Positions 1 through 11,735 of a DNA stretch of 64,000 nt are shown piece by piece. The DNA is from Rhizomucor pusillus (Eukaryota; Mucoromycota; Mucoromycetes; Mucorales; Lichtheimiaceae). The stretch spans positions 81,464 through 145,463 of the forward strand of contig FWWN02000619.1 in assembly GCA_900175165.2 (NCBI GenBank), written 5' to 3'. Below the pieces are notes generated by a model. It saw nothing but the letters and a program-made list of their open reading frames with translations. It was not told the DNA's origin and ran no database searches. Position 1 is the first letter of the stretch; every line of letters starts with the position of its first letter. The translations under genes were made by a program, and so were the position numbers.

Positions 1-213
1 TCCTCTTGCAGAAACTCGGCCATGCGGAACACATCCTTGCGATGGTTCGGGCTGGCGCTCACACTGGACGAATACACGGTACTCTTAATATTGTCGCCCA
101 CACATTCCCAATCGTGTTTGGCAAAATTACCTTGGAATTGCAACTGCCTTGCGAAGACGTTCAACGAAAGCGTCCTGGTTTTTCTCGACAAATTCCAAAA
201 ACTGGTTGACCAT
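1..213 (-). CDS. dug1: Cys-Gly metallodipeptidase (M20 family), N-terminal part only
   Basis: This is the 5' end of a gene that runs off the left edge. Exon 1 is 131..213 and exon 2 is 1..63 (open), separated by a 67-nt GT-AG intron at 64..130. The joined start reads MVNQFLEFVEKNQDAFVERL, then RKAVAIPSVSASPNHRKDV and FRMAEFLQEE. This matches the conserved N-terminus of yeast Dug1/carnosine dipeptidase-like proteins (short helix, VAIPSVS core, then the helix before the metal-binding domain). The known family role is Zn/Mn-dependent cleavage of Cys-Gly in cytosolic glutathione turnover. The metal ligands lie outside the window, so activity cannot be judged. It lies 194 bp downstream of the ZNFX1-like gene on the same strand. 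The assignment rests on about 48 residues. Confidence 0.75.
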
Positions 214-407
214 GACACAAAGAGGAGCAGTTATGCTGCACTTACAGAAAAAAAGAACTGGTAGCGTGCGAAAAACTCTTCTTTACTTCCCCGCCGCCGC
301 TAGGAACACACGCGTTCTTCTTTCCGCTCGGGAAAACCGAGGCCCCGGAGCAGGCAGCAATGAGACATAAAAAGTGGGAGGTGACACAAGAAAGACTCCA
401 AGAATGT

Positions 408-3400
408 TTATTTCAAGCAAATAGGGCAATGTCTCGAGATCCGCAATTTACCGCATTCTCCTTCGATTTCATGCCCACATGGCAACAAAAGCTTGATCTT
501 TTGTATGCAAACACCACAGCTTTCAAAGCATCGTCGCTGGCATGCATGTTTGCATTCCGGGAATATTCGTTCACACGGTTCTTCGCAACGAACGTCTTCG
601 TGATTGTATGCGTGGCATGGTAGTGGACACCTATGTCCACACTCGAGTATTTCTCCACAGTCGCGAGTGCATCCGCCTTCGGGTATAGGAGCAAAATCTA
701 CAGGCCATTGGACTTCTGTCACTCGGCTGTGTTTCTTGCATTGCAGCTTGAGACGTGTGCCAATCCGTTCGCGAGCATTATCCTCCAAATTGCCAATGAT
801 TTCATTCCAAAGATCGCTGCGTTCACATAACAAGCTTGCATTGCCCAAGATATACATGCCCTAATAAACCATATCGGCACGATAAGTATACATATTCATT
901 GAAGCGTCATCAATGTTATATTACCTCTTTAGCACGAGACAAACTGACGCAGACACGGTTCGCAACCTTCAAGAAACCGATTTGGCCCTGGGCGTTGCTA
1001 CGTACAAGCGAAAGTATAATGATCTTGTTTTCTTCACCCTGATAACCGTCAACGCTGCTGACTTGAATCAGACTTGTATCGAGGAGTGCAGTTCGTTCCT
1101 GACGAAGTTGCCTTTTGATCATCGATCGTTGTCCGGAATACATGGTGATAATCGTAATTTCTTCAGGGCTGTATCCTTGCAAAAGGAGATAGCGCGATAA
1201 CTTTGCAGCCATGGCTGCTTCGTGTTCATTGCATTTGGAAGCTGTTTCAGGTACATGGCTCTCTGGTTCGTTGTGACTGAGGAAGAACACAGATTGCTCG
1301 ACACCTCGGACTGGAGGACGTTTTGCGGGATCCTTGACATCGTCATGATCTTGCAGTGGTGGGTCGCTGTAGATAGGATCGACAAACATACGAATTTCAG
1401 GTCGCATACGACGTTGATGTGATAATCTTGTAAAGGGAATTTCATTCATGACCAAACGTTCGAACAATGATACGTTCAAAAAGTGCTTTTCCGCGAGTGC
1501 ATGGACAGCATTTTGAGGACGAAGTTGCTGATGATCACTAGATGCAGACATATCATTCAATGAGACTCTTCACCGACATCACATCTTCCTTGCGACTTAC
1601 CCAATCAATATCAAGTGCTGCAGCGACTTGGTTACTGCGGAAACAATGTGAGCTTCCATCATTTCTGCTGCTTCTTCTACAACCATAATTCGCGGACGTA
1701 TTTGCTCCAACAAATCGTGATATTTGGCCTGGATTGGGCTTTAGATATGGCTGCTCTTATACATAGTAACTAGACAGTGTTCACCTACCGCTGCAGTTGA
1801 TGTCATACCAATTACTCGATTCTCCCGACAAGTTCTTGCGTCGCTGAGCATATTGAACCGACGTATCTCCTTGCAAACATTCTCATATCGTTTCATTAAT
1901 TCTTTGAGATGCTCTGTATATTCTCTGTTTCGTAGTTCAGCCCACTTTTTGTGAGCCTTCAGTCTAACAGGAAGCGGCCACAGTGTCACATCGTCTTCTT
2001 CTTTCATCCACCGTTCCAGTACATAGTGTTGAGGCTCGAATACGCTTTCGTCAATCGCATTTTCAAAGAAGTTGAATTCATCAGTGTTGAAAGTTTTTGC
2101 AGTCTGGATCTTTTTGTAATTGATAATTTTGCGCTCCGTGCCAGCAGGAGCTCGGTTGCCTTCCACCAATCGACTGTACATTGTGCTAACGGTTGGGCTT
2201 TCACTCCATTGTTTTTTGTACGCGCGACCAATGTTGATAAAAGTGGATTTGTTGCCCCGCAAATCAGGTTCTTCGGCAAAGTTGAGTGTAATTTCACGCA
2301 ATTCTTCTTCGTCCGCAAGATCTTCTTCGTCATTTTCGTCTTCGAAGACGAGACCTCGATTTTGCTCCAGCAGATCTTCTTTCATTTCTTCAGTAAAATC
2401 ATACATCGGACTCGATCCATCTACGTATTCGATGGCATCGTGCAGCCATATTTCGACAGGATTGATATTCTTTTCTTTTTTTTCGGCCGCATAATTCGTA
2501 TTGCCTGTATCCCAGTCGTTCTGGCTACTCTTAGCTTGTCGTTCATTTCGATTGCGAGATTTTCTAGGTGATGGACTTTGCGGTTGAGGACTCGGGGTGC
2601 TCGTGACCCAATCATCATCGTCATCGTCAAAAGCCGTATATTTTGTCGCTGCTGCTGTGACCTTTGCGCGCTTTTCCTCCATTTCTCCCAGCCGTTTAAG
2701 ACTATCCAACTGTCGAGGATTGAGGGCTTTGATTTTGCGTAGGAATTCCAAGTCGACGCAAGGTTCTTCGTACATTTCTCGAAGCATTTCTGTTATAGCT
2801 TTCTCCACGCCTTTTCGCTGGCCAATAAGTCTGCCAAATCCAGGTTTTCTTTCTTGTTCCTTGCGTAACTCATACAACAGACGATCCTTGAGAATTTCGG
2901 ATTTCGAACGACCACCGACACGAACAATTTTCTCTTCGTGGTTGTAAATATGTTCCAAGAACTGGTCCAACGCTGTAAATAAGATATGTAAGTCTACTTT
3001 CATGTTTCAAGTAAAGACTCTAGCTTTGAATAATTTACCGTGATTCGTTTGGCAAATACAGACAATCGGACCGATGGAATGTGGAAAGTTGTTCAAAAGT
3101 ACACGCATTGCATATGTACCTACGAATGTCTTACCAGTACCAGGTGGACCTATACACTTTGTTTAGCGCCAAGGATATCACACGTAGACGATATCCTCAT
3201 AGTTTACCCTGTACGATAGCGACATTGTTTGACAGTATTGTTTTCAATGCATCCATTTGCGTCGAATCCATTCCAATTTCGTATCTTGGCCAGATCTTCG
3301 TAATGTCAACAGGTTTCGCTTTCTCACTCATGCGACGCTTTCCAGCGGGATACATGGCGATATCATAGTGCCGTTTCACTGCAGCGTAGTGTGGCAATCG

Positions 3401-4655
3401 CACATTTTGCGAGACATCGACTAGGTATTCTGAGAAGGGCAGATCGTCGGATGGAATTGTCTGGAATACGGACAGGATATGACGATAAGCTATTGCAAGC
3501 GACATAAGTAATCATACAACAATGTTGTGATATCTTTACTTGCAACTTACCCTCAAAGTAACCGTCGGTTGCTTCTAACTGTGGTAAATACCGTTTAGTC
3601 AAGAGAAATATACTCAAAGTAGAAGCTATATGCGTACCATGACATATGTATCTTCTTCGCTAAGCGAGGGATCTCCAAAGCCAAGTGGCGTATTGTCGTT
3701 GTCCCGCTCAAGATGAATATCAATCATGTGTTCGAACCGACTGGATCCTTTCATTGGTTCCTCGCCTCTCATTACGACCGTGGCTATCTTCAAATCCTTT
3801 TCAAAATTGTCTTTTGATAGTAGGACGAGTGTTCCTTCAATGAGGCGTTTCGACTGTGGCCAGGATACTTTTGCGTAGTATGGAACTCTGAATCCAATCC
3901 GGTATAAAACCTGTCGTGATCCAAAGACAACAGCGTTGAGGCGCACCTGAACTTGTGGTTAGCCATTTCGCTTATCCCAAACACGAGTTTCTGAGCTTTT
4001 TTATTACATGCTCATATAAACGGAAATCTCGCGTAGGTGGATTTGGATCGCCTGGCGCTGTGGCAGTAGAAAGATCATTGTCTTTAGCTTTTGCCAGCGT
4101 TTTTCGATACGATTTGACAGCTTTCTGTAGCGGGATCAAGCAATCTTGTCGCAGCAATTCATAGTGCGTGTACAAATACTGATCGACGTTGTCGTAAGGT
4201 CCTTTGACGCGGTTGATCGGGATGCCCGGGATAGGCTTCAGTTTTCGACGCTCACTGGGATCCTGATAAATCTCCTGCATGGCTTCACGCTCATCGTTAA
4301 AGATATCCTCAGCGGTAGGGATTACAGGACGGTTGCGAAAAGACTCGTATTCTACGTTTTGAGAAAAGTATGGTTTATCAGGAATGTCCAGATTCAACTG
4401 AAAAGTGGCCGCTGCTTCGTCATCGCCGCCGCCGTCGTGGTGGTGGGTCCTTGTGCTGTATCGAGCTTCTGACTTGGGTTCATATCTAGCGGACTGGACC
4501 CATCCGTCACCGTTGTCGACGTTTGCTGCGTCTTCCCAGCCGCGCTGGGCATCCATGGCCCACTCCATCGACTGATCGATCTGCGGCCGGCCAAAGTCGA
4601 ACTTCGAGCGTGTCAGCTGACGAGGAGGCGACGCATAGTCATCCTGCAAGACCAT
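408..4655 (-). CDS. ZNFX1/Hrr1-like superfamily 1 RNA helicase with a short C-terminal Cys-rich region
   Basis: Nine exons read on the minus strand: 4008..4655, 3638..3946, 3551..3578, 3208..3489, 3039..3149, 1789..2972, 1601..1728, 925..1537, 408..860. They sum to 1252 codons (1251 aa). Visible motifs are Walker A GPPGTGKT near residue 422, an E-E-A-A motif II (VVEEAAEM) near 866, GDHQQLRP, DGYQGEE and the helicase C-terminal block ending SLSRAKEGMYILGN. These are typical of NFX1-type zinc finger-containing helicases. Family members (human ZNFX1, fission yeast Hrr1) act in RNA silencing with RNA-dependent RNA polymerase. The C-terminus holds about 13 Cys/His-rich turns (CTRDCG, CGHRCPLPCH, CPICLK) and stops, shorter than the multi-finger tail of animal ZNFX1. 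The longer open frame up to 4742 begins with TTG, so the first ATG (4655) was used. Exon 3 is only 28 nt. A role in RNAi is inferred from the family. Confidence 0.85.
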
Positions 4656-5518
4656 GAAATTGTTCGTTGTTAAGTCCAACCTGGCATTGACTACAGTTGG
4701 GCCACTGCCACCCGAATGGTATAGACTGCACACGAGCCACAAATGTCAAATAACTGATCTTGAGACGGGGTCAAAAGACTTTGCAGCCTTTTCGGATATA
4801 CCTCGAAGTTGACCAGCCAGGCGGGCGTCTACCCAGTTCTCTTGACATAGCCTAATGTTCGCAGTAGGGAGGAGAGAGGAGTTGGCGGTGCTCAAAGACC
4901 AGCAATGAATGAAATGCAGACGGTGGATGGGGGCAGACGCAAGGTACAGTTTCTGCGAGATAATCGTCTATGTTGATAATATGTATTTATCACAATTTAT
5001 CACAAACATAAGATAGTATTTACAGAATGGCAGCTTACTGTGGACTCGTTGTGAGGTAATACCGTTAGATACTGATGTGGTCAAATGCTATCGTCCATTT
5101 CTTTACGGGATGGACAGCTAAACGAAGATAAGCCCGCGCTTTTCCTCTTTTCGGATGAATAGCAATTCACAGCCATTGATCAGTTCTTCCCCATATGGAT
5201 GATAGAATTTCTCACAAATAGTTTATGAAAATAATCAAATATGAAATAAGAATGCATTTTTTATCTTAATGAATACAAAGATGCTATGTATTTTAGTATG
5301 GATATTTTTGGTAGAGCTAGCAAACGAAGGCGAATAATTCACGAGGCAATTTGATCCAGCACAATCCAGCATAATGCTGTTGGTCACGATTTTTTCCTGA
5401 ACTACCCTTGACGCGCAAAACTGACACGCATGTTGTAAGGCATTCCGTCGCCCGAATTCGACACAGCTGCTTGTGTGACACAGGATCAATCCTTTTCCAT
5501 TTTTACTACTTGCTTTGA
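4656..5518. promoter_or_regulatory. Divergent intergenic region between the ZNFX1-like and TPX2-like genes
   Basis: About 860 bp separate two divergently transcribed genes, so both promoters must lie here. The open frames seen in it (for example minus strand 5235..5564) have no recognisable domain and run into the TPX2-like first exon. No repeats or RNA gene were seen. An AT-rich stretch at 4975..5040 and 5215..5290 is the most likely nucleosome-poor core, which is inference only. Confidence 0.4.
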
Positions 5519-7936
5519 ATGAACCGTGCAGACGATAAAGACAAATGGGAATTCGACGCGCCAAAATACTGGGATTTGACTAGACCTGATCAAGATTCGG
5601 ACGCAGTCGACAATTGGTTTGGTATGGCTCGGTTGCTAAAGTGTGTACCTGATTGTTTCTAATTCTTTCGGTGCTTGTTAGCCTCGCATGGGTCTCCGGT
5701 TGCTTCCGCCTGCAGTTCCAGCCAAAGTCGCGGCAGCAACAGGAGGACTATACGAGCAGGAGGCGCCGCAGCAGAGTCTTCTTCGACGATTCGGCGCGAT
5801 GGCGACGGAAGACGTGAAACCAACTCCTTTGCCTCCCGGCTGCAGCAGCACCGTCCGACAACCAAGGGCGAAAGTCACAGCAACCATCCGAAGAGAAGAG
5901 ATATTTTCAGCGCTTTGGCAGCGGCGCAAACAGCATCGTCAGCAGCCAAGCAAGTTTCGCCGATAGTTTCTTCTTCTTCGTCGTCATCTGCATCGAAAAG
6001 TCAACGAAATCCCCACAGCGACGTTCTGAAAGAGAAAAACGAGGACAAACAAAAGGATGCATTCCGTCGGTTGACAAACATTTCTTCTGCGCTTCGAAAA
6101 TCGATTGCACCCAACGATGCATCAGAGCAATCCACGCAAAGTAAAGGAAAAGGTGTCGAGAGGAAAAGTGTACCTATACGGCCATCATCATCAACAACGA
6201 CGTCGCAGAGGGTCAGAAGAAATATTGCATTGGAGTTGGAGAGCCGAAGGCTCGATAACGCTAATAACTCTCGAGAATCGGTACATGAAAGAAAGGAACC
6301 ATCTTCAAAGCTGGAATCTTTCAAGGGAACGCAACGAGGAAGTGTATCATCGGATGGCGATTTGACGAATCGTTCAATATTATCTGTCAAGCAAGTTGAT
6401 ACACACAAACCACCTCAAATGTCGAAACGGAGTATCGATGAGGCCTTGAAAGACTTGGAATTGCATAAACGGAAAGATGAGGAGACGCAACATAATACCT
6501 CTAACTCGATCAACACCACCACTGTTGATAACGACACCGTAACTGACACGAATAACGACTTGGAAAAGGGCGCTGCTGCAAACACACATGCAGACAAAGA
6601 CACGGAGTTCGACCTTGAAACTGAGCAATCTCAAAATGAAAAGGATGTTTCCGACGTTCCTTCACCGTCTCCGTGGGTACCGCCGCAACAACAAGAGATG
6701 GTTCAGTTGCCTGCACGCATCGAATCTACGCGCAAAATTAGCGACCGAGATATCACACGAAGAAGCAGTAGGTCTTCACTTACACAGCCTACTGCGAAGT
6801 CAGATATGTCGTTGCAGCAGAATCGATTATCAGTCAACAGTAGTACTACACAGTCGATACGTCGAAAGTCAACGTTATCCTCGATATCACATCGAACGCA
6901 TCATACCGACATTGAAGCGCATACAATTGAATCTAATCGAACGAGTGGAGATCGGGAAGACACGCAAGACAGCAATGCATTCTCGCTCCCATCTCGACCT
7001 AAAGAACTGGACACTTCAGCAGAGTATCGTCGTTTATCAGTCAATGATACCCAAAAGATGCAACGTCGAGAATCAACGTTAACCTCTTCGTCACATCAGA
7101 CTCAACGTACGACGGCTACTGAAAATACGATCAAATCTGCGAATGATGTGAGAAGGTCATCTAAACCTCAAACCGAGTTTGCAAACACAATTTTTTCAAT
7201 TCAAAGAACTGCACAGGCTACCAGTGGTTTTGACGACAACGACGTCTTAATGAGACCCACCGATTTTGATGGATTGTTTGAAAAGATGCAAGAGATTAAA
7301 CGGCAGTTACAGGTGGTCGCGAAAACATCGGCCATACGCCCTACTGAATCGCAGCTTACAAAAAATATGGGCGGTTTAACTCGAAACGACCCTCCTCGGG
7401 CTGTGGTGATAAGCAAAGACTCTATAGATGAACGGATCCAGCGAGCAAAGCGTATTATCGAAGAATCCAAGCAACGCAGCAAGATGTGGTTCGTCCGGGT
7501 CCCCGAGACGCATTCGTTAGGCTATCGGGAAAACCACTGGGTGCCAAAGAAGCGAATGCACTCTGGCGAACGAAACGAAGGACGCGAGGATGATAAGCTT
7601 AAGAAAAGTCGACATGTAAATATACCGGAATAGCAAAACCTGGACTGCTTGCTGATTTATAAAATTGTTTTCAGGACGACGAAAACTATGGCTTGGTCGA
7701 ACAGGACGGCAGCAGACCATCCATTGCTGAACGGATAAAAAAGCTACAACAGTCTATTGATCTTGAATCTAATCGACGCACTTCTCGCGTAAGTACAAGG
7801 GTTTTCTCTCCTAGACATCGGTTTTGTTTGACGTTATTAAATCAAACGTTAGATCTTAAAACCGCCATACCTTCCCATCGAACCGACGATACCCAAAAGT
7901 CCTCACTTTGCCACAGATGCCAGACATAGGTCGTAA
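5519..7936 (+). CDS. TPX2-like spindle assembly factor with N-terminal Aurora-binding motif
   Basis: Four exons: 5519..5621, 5682..7615, 7675..7788, 7853..7936 (744 aa). The first small exon encodes WEFDAPKYWDL (residues 10-20) followed by VDNWF (30-34) and, across the splice, ASHGSPVAS. This order (aromatic-E/Y-F-DAP, aromatic pair, acidic spacer, WF) is the Aurora-A-binding N-terminus known from animal and plant TPX2. The bulk of the protein (about 40-600) is Ser/Thr/Arg-rich and disordered. The C-terminus has short basic helical segments (RIQRAKRIIEESKQRSKMWF, ERIKKLQQSIDLESNRRTSR) compatible with microtubule binding. Known TPX2 activates Aurora kinase and nucleates spindle microtubules. 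The call depends mainly on the N-terminal motif, since no full TPX2 repeat domain was recognised. A search starting at the second exon alone would miss it. Confidence 0.6.
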
Positions 7937-8301
7937 TCTTAAAAACCAATATCATCACATACTCTTTTACCATAGTACAGATCAAAGTGAAAATACAATC
8001 CTTTTCATATGATAGATAATGGAAGTGTTACTAGAATTGTGAACCTGAGCCTTCGACTTTCCACCCAAGACATTATCGAGCCAGATCGCCATAAAAGAAA
8101 AGAGCGGGTGATTTGGGCATAAACGCTGCGGCTTTACAGACATTTTTGCTTCCTTTTCAGCAACCAAACTCTCTCCTCATGCAAAGCGCCGCCAAACCAT
8201 GGCGAATAAAGCGCATGCCACTGAGTCAGTGGTATTATATGAAACTTAAAGTGTAATGCAGCAGCAATGTCTTATAATACACCCACCTCTAACCATTTTC
8301 C
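7937..8301. other. Intergenic, TPX2-like 3' end to Rpp14-like promoter
   Basis: About 365 bp with no credible coding frame. It should hold the TPX2-like 3' UTR and the promoter of the small downstream gene. An ATG-proximal pyrimidine-rich leader (8278..8300) precedes the next start. Confidence 0.4.
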
Positions 8302-8680
8302 ATGTCTGCATTTAGTTGGTGTGAGGAAGAAGAGGAAGACGCGGATCAAAAGCCAAACATTACAGAAGTGACGTTCCGCATGAGCATTCAGCAAGCTTTG
8401 CAGTCGACTTTTGGTATTTCTGGCATGTCGATCGTCGTTGACGTTCTCAGTTGGGACCAGTCAAGTAACACTGGATACATTCGTGTTGCTCAGAGGTAAA
8501 AAGCACGAGAAAAAGAATCGATATTTTTTCTTTCTTTTTATTTATTCAACAACAACAAACAATAACAGTGACATGGTGACGGTGTGGAACGCTATATCGT
8601 TACATCAGTTTCGAGTAGGCGATATTGGATGCAGCGTGGATATTCTGGACGGCTCAGCTAGTCTCATCAGCTTGATTTGA
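8302..8680 (+). CDS. RNase P/MRP protein subunit, Rpp14/Pop5 family
   Basis: Two exons, 8302..8495 and 8569..8680, give 101 aa. The core reads FGISGMSIVVDVLSWDQSS, then NTGYIRVAQSDMVTVWNAIS and a C-terminal beta strand SASLISLI. This pattern (LFG..., D-[IV]-L, TG-[IY]-[IL]-R, VWxAxSL) matches Rpp14 and, more distantly, Pop5. These small proteins belong to RNase P and RNase MRP, which mature tRNA 5' ends and rRNA. Length agrees with the family. The last 27 nt of the CDS overlap, in antisense, the last codons of the Slm1-like gene. Rpp14 versus Pop5 cannot be settled by eye; the short C-terminus favours Rpp14. Confidence 0.7.
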
Positions 8681-10634
8681 ATCAAATTCAGGCGGCAGCA
8701 CGACACCTGTCAATATCGTGAATTCTGCTTGCAACTCTGCTTCTTCTTCCTTCTTTTCCTCTGCTGTTGCTGTTTCTTGCACTTTGTCTGCTGCTTCGGT
8801 TTCTGCAGCTGCTGATGATTGGACCTGTTGGGTTTCTGGAGGTAGAGGAGGAGAAGATGATTCGACGTAAATATCCGGGTTAACAGCGTTGGTCGGTTGC
8901 CAATAGGGTGGAGCATTGTATGTGACGGAGGGCCTATATCTGTATGATATCTCTGTAAGGTGCTCGAGCCAGGCCTGCATATCTGGGGCGGATTTGGCAC
9001 GATATGTTAATGTGCTCCGGTGTCCCTTGGCTGGTTCAACGGATATGTACGATGCGGTAGAGAGGGTGGTAGAAGAGGATGGAGAAAGCAAGGTTGAGTG
9101 GGACATGTTGTGCTTATCCTGAGGCTGGAGCTGGAATACCAAGTTGTGATGCAAATTCGTGGATAGGGTGGATACGTTGTAGTGTGGAACAAACAGCGTC
9201 GTATCCGGCCGATGCGGATAGTTTTTACTGGACTTGTACTCGTGAAGGAAACCAGCTACAAAAATGAGTAAATCCACCCAACGACAAGATGACACTGCCT
9301 AGGTAAAATATACTTGCCAGGAGTGAGAACATAAATGTGTTCACGCCATCGATGCAGCACGGACGAGTTACGTTCCATGCGAGCTGCGAAAACGGGTTGC
9401 AGTAGCGGATGAGCGTGGTTTGGATACTGCAGGCGATCGGGATGCCGGTATGGTGCGTCTTCTGGGATCAGCTGGCTGCGGAACCTTTCCACAAAATCGT
9501 GCCAGTCCCCATCAGTCTTTAACTGATCGATAGCTTGTTGCACTTCGGGAGCCCAGCGCTCTACAGATAATTGCTTCATATCATGCAAGATGCGCTGTTC
9601 CATAATAAGCACTTCGTTTTGCAGCCGCAGCACGGCTTCCTGCATCTTATTGGTATGCTGATAAACTTTGACCATTTGATACACGACTCCTGTATATACA
9701 ATGAGTTGGCTCAGATTCTCTCACGTATTGTTCCCACTTGCATGCATATTTTTCACTAGTACCCCCTTCCAAATCAAAATAACCTACACTTGCCTGCATT
9801 GATCAACCACGGGTCCAGTTTTCCGTACCCACTATGCTGTTCAAAGTACGCAATCTGGCGATCCAGTTTCTCCAGCCGTCGCTTGGCTTCGCGGCGCATC
9901 TTGGCGAGTGTCGATACTTTTAATCGGTCATCCTTTTGTATCGATCGGATCATATCCTTGAGCTCATGCTTGATGGTCACCAAAACGGGCAATGCCTGTG
10001 TCTTGAGAAATGTAACGAACGCGGCGTGCTCGCTTGCACGTGCACGGTGATGAGCTTGCCACGACTCACATACGCGGCGGATACCCTCCGTGTACGCGAA
10101 ATGTTTGGATAGGAGCACTTTGTACACTTCGCCATCGTCGTCGTCAAGGCTGCTGTTGTTATCTCCACCGCTGCCGCCGCCGTCGGACGAGCGAGACGCA
10201 ACAAGAATGCCCTGAATTTTCTCGTATGCTTTTGCGACTTGATTTTCCACGGTTGCTAAGTGCGCTAGGTGCTCGCAAAGTCGCTTCATTAGCAAATACC
10301 AGGCTTCCAGTCGCTCTGTAAGGATGGCTGTGGGCCGGATGGCTGGATTTGCATTCTCGTCTTCAAGCACTATCCCGTCGTTGCAGTCAAATACCGGTGG
10401 ATCCAATGCAACCTTTTGCACTTCTTCTTTCTCTTTTTCTTCCTGTGATGATTGTTCCTGTTGTTGCTGCTGCTCTGAAGCGCACGTCTGAAGAGGGAAA
10501 TTAAAAGTGGAAAGGGACGGAATCAGATGTTTGATAGAAGAAGCAGGAGAACCAATGGATCCCAAGGAGGTGTTGATAGGCGCGGGTCGCACTGTATTCA
10601 AGTGCCTTTTAAATCCAAAACTACCCGATGTCAT
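8654..10634 (-). CDS. Slm1/Slm2-like BAR-PH protein (TORC2/eisosome effector)
   Basis: Exons 9794..10634, 9318..9689 and 8654..9255 (604 aa). The N-terminal half has a long helical, charged region (AWYLLMKRLCEHLAHLATVE, VCESWQAHHRARASEHAAFV) typical of the F-BAR-like domain of Slm proteins. It is followed by a PH domain beginning SVLHRWREHIYVLTPAGFLH and ending with PDMQAWLEHL. The tail is Pro/Gln/Glu-rich. Yeast Slm1/2 bind PI(4,5)P2 and recruit TORC2 substrates at the plasma membrane. Both introns (9690..9793 and 9256..9317) start with GC rather than GT, each in the context G|GCAAGT. For the second, the only GT alternative gives a stop. The longer frame to 10688 starts at TTG, so the ATG at 10634 was used. 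Confidence 0.72.
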
Positions 10635-10978
10635 GCAGCAGAGTTGTAAAGGTGTTAGGTAAAGTAAGTAAAAAGGACAAGTTCGCAAGGTTCCACAGAA
10701 AGAAAAATATTTAAATGGGCCTCGTCCAAATTACAACCGAGTTCATTTTACTGCTGCCATTGTTATTGTGACTTGCGTCGCTCTCTCATCATTTCACTCC
10801 ATTTTTTTCGCTGCCATCTCTCTCCTCAGTCGATATCCACGAGACAAAAAGAAAATGATGGAACAAGATAAGTGGAAAGGCGTAAACGTGCGGGAAAACA
10901 CTGGTGCTTATATTATGGACGTATGTGTGTGAACAAGCAAAAACCAGATTCTTTTACTTGATGATTGTTGTCATGAGT
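10635..10978. other. Intergenic upstream of Slm1-like gene and downstream of COX12
   Basis: About 344 bp. The side next to 10634 is the Slm1-like promoter, with pyrimidine-rich sequence on the plus strand at 10765..10830. A 25-codon open frame starts at 10855 but has no support. Nothing else was recognised. Confidence 0.35.
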
Positions 10979-11517
10979 CTAAACTTCAAAGTTGGAGGGG
11001 TTGGTGCCTTCTTCGCGCTGAGCATCCCACTTTTCAATCTATATCATTCAAGTGGATAGGTTGGTATATGTGCGGTGCCTAGTTTGAACCTGTTCATGAA
11101 CCTACCCAGCCGTTGGGGCACAAGCTGTGGAAAGCGCGATAGAATTGCTTGCAGGGTTCAAATTCCTCACCACGGGCATTGACGCACTTGTAGTAGTCGA
11201 CGTAGTTTTGCCAGCAGCTATTGTCCAAATATCCCACCTTAGTAACCTTCCTCCATGCATTCACAAACAATATATAATTCAGATAACGTACTGCTTGGTT
11301 TGGTTGGTGTTGGGGAAGCTGCAAGGTTAACAAGGTGATGGTTAAACAAATTGTGGCGTGATAGATTCGGTTTACAAGTGCCGTAAATTGCTTACCGGGC
11401 ATCAAAACCGGCTATACAAGGAAAAGCGAATGTCAGTGCAAGGTTGCGTTGTTAGAGACGAGATATACCAAACGTACCGGTGGTCAACTTGACATTGGTT
11501 TCCTCGACGTCAGACAT
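10979..11517 (-). CDS. cox12: Cytochrome c oxidase subunit VIb
   Basis: Five exons: 11478..11517, 11396..11411, 11292..11318, 11106..11217, 10979..11038, giving 84 aa. The protein reads MSDVEETNVKLTTAGFDARF, then CWQNYVDYYKCVNARGEEFE, PCKQFYRAFHSLCPNGW and a tail ending NPSNFEV. The four cysteines form the CX9C/CX10C twin motif of COX6B/Cox12, a mitochondrial intermembrane-space subunit of complex IV imported by the Mia40 route. Length fits yeast Cox12 (83 aa). The last intron must be spliced from TGG|GT to AG|ATTGAAAAG to obtain the family-typical C-terminus; otherwise the frame ends early. Exon 2 is a 16-nt micro-exon and exon 3 is 27 nt. Confidence 0.93.
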
Positions 11518-11735
11518 GGTTTCAAGAGCTGAATGCAGAGAGAGCGTAAAAAAAATTGCGCGTGGCAAATCTGTTTTGATTCAAGGGCCAATCGGGCTCA
11601 GAAACCTTCGACGTCATTACAATTGCGAGCGGCCTTCCTGCTCCTCCTCCTGGTGACAGAGAAAAAGCATAAAAGAATGGATGGAAACCATCTTTTTTAT
11701 TCACACATTCCATAAACATTTTTTTACAGATAATT
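11518..11735. other. Intergenic, COX12 promoter and 3' flank of the dienelactone hydrolase gene
   Basis: About 220 bp. It contains the COX12 5' flank and the dienelactone hydrolase 3' flank. The open frames seen here are out of frame with both genes and were not accepted. Confidence 0.3.

Noticed and set aside
4656..4742. N-terminal extension of the ZNFX1-like helicase
   Set aside because: Begins at TTG with no upstream ATG in frame; start set at 4655.
10855..10932. 25-codon open frame in the Slm1-like upstream region
   Set aside because: Too short, no conserved motif, could be a chance frame; a GT after GGAC leads to no exon.
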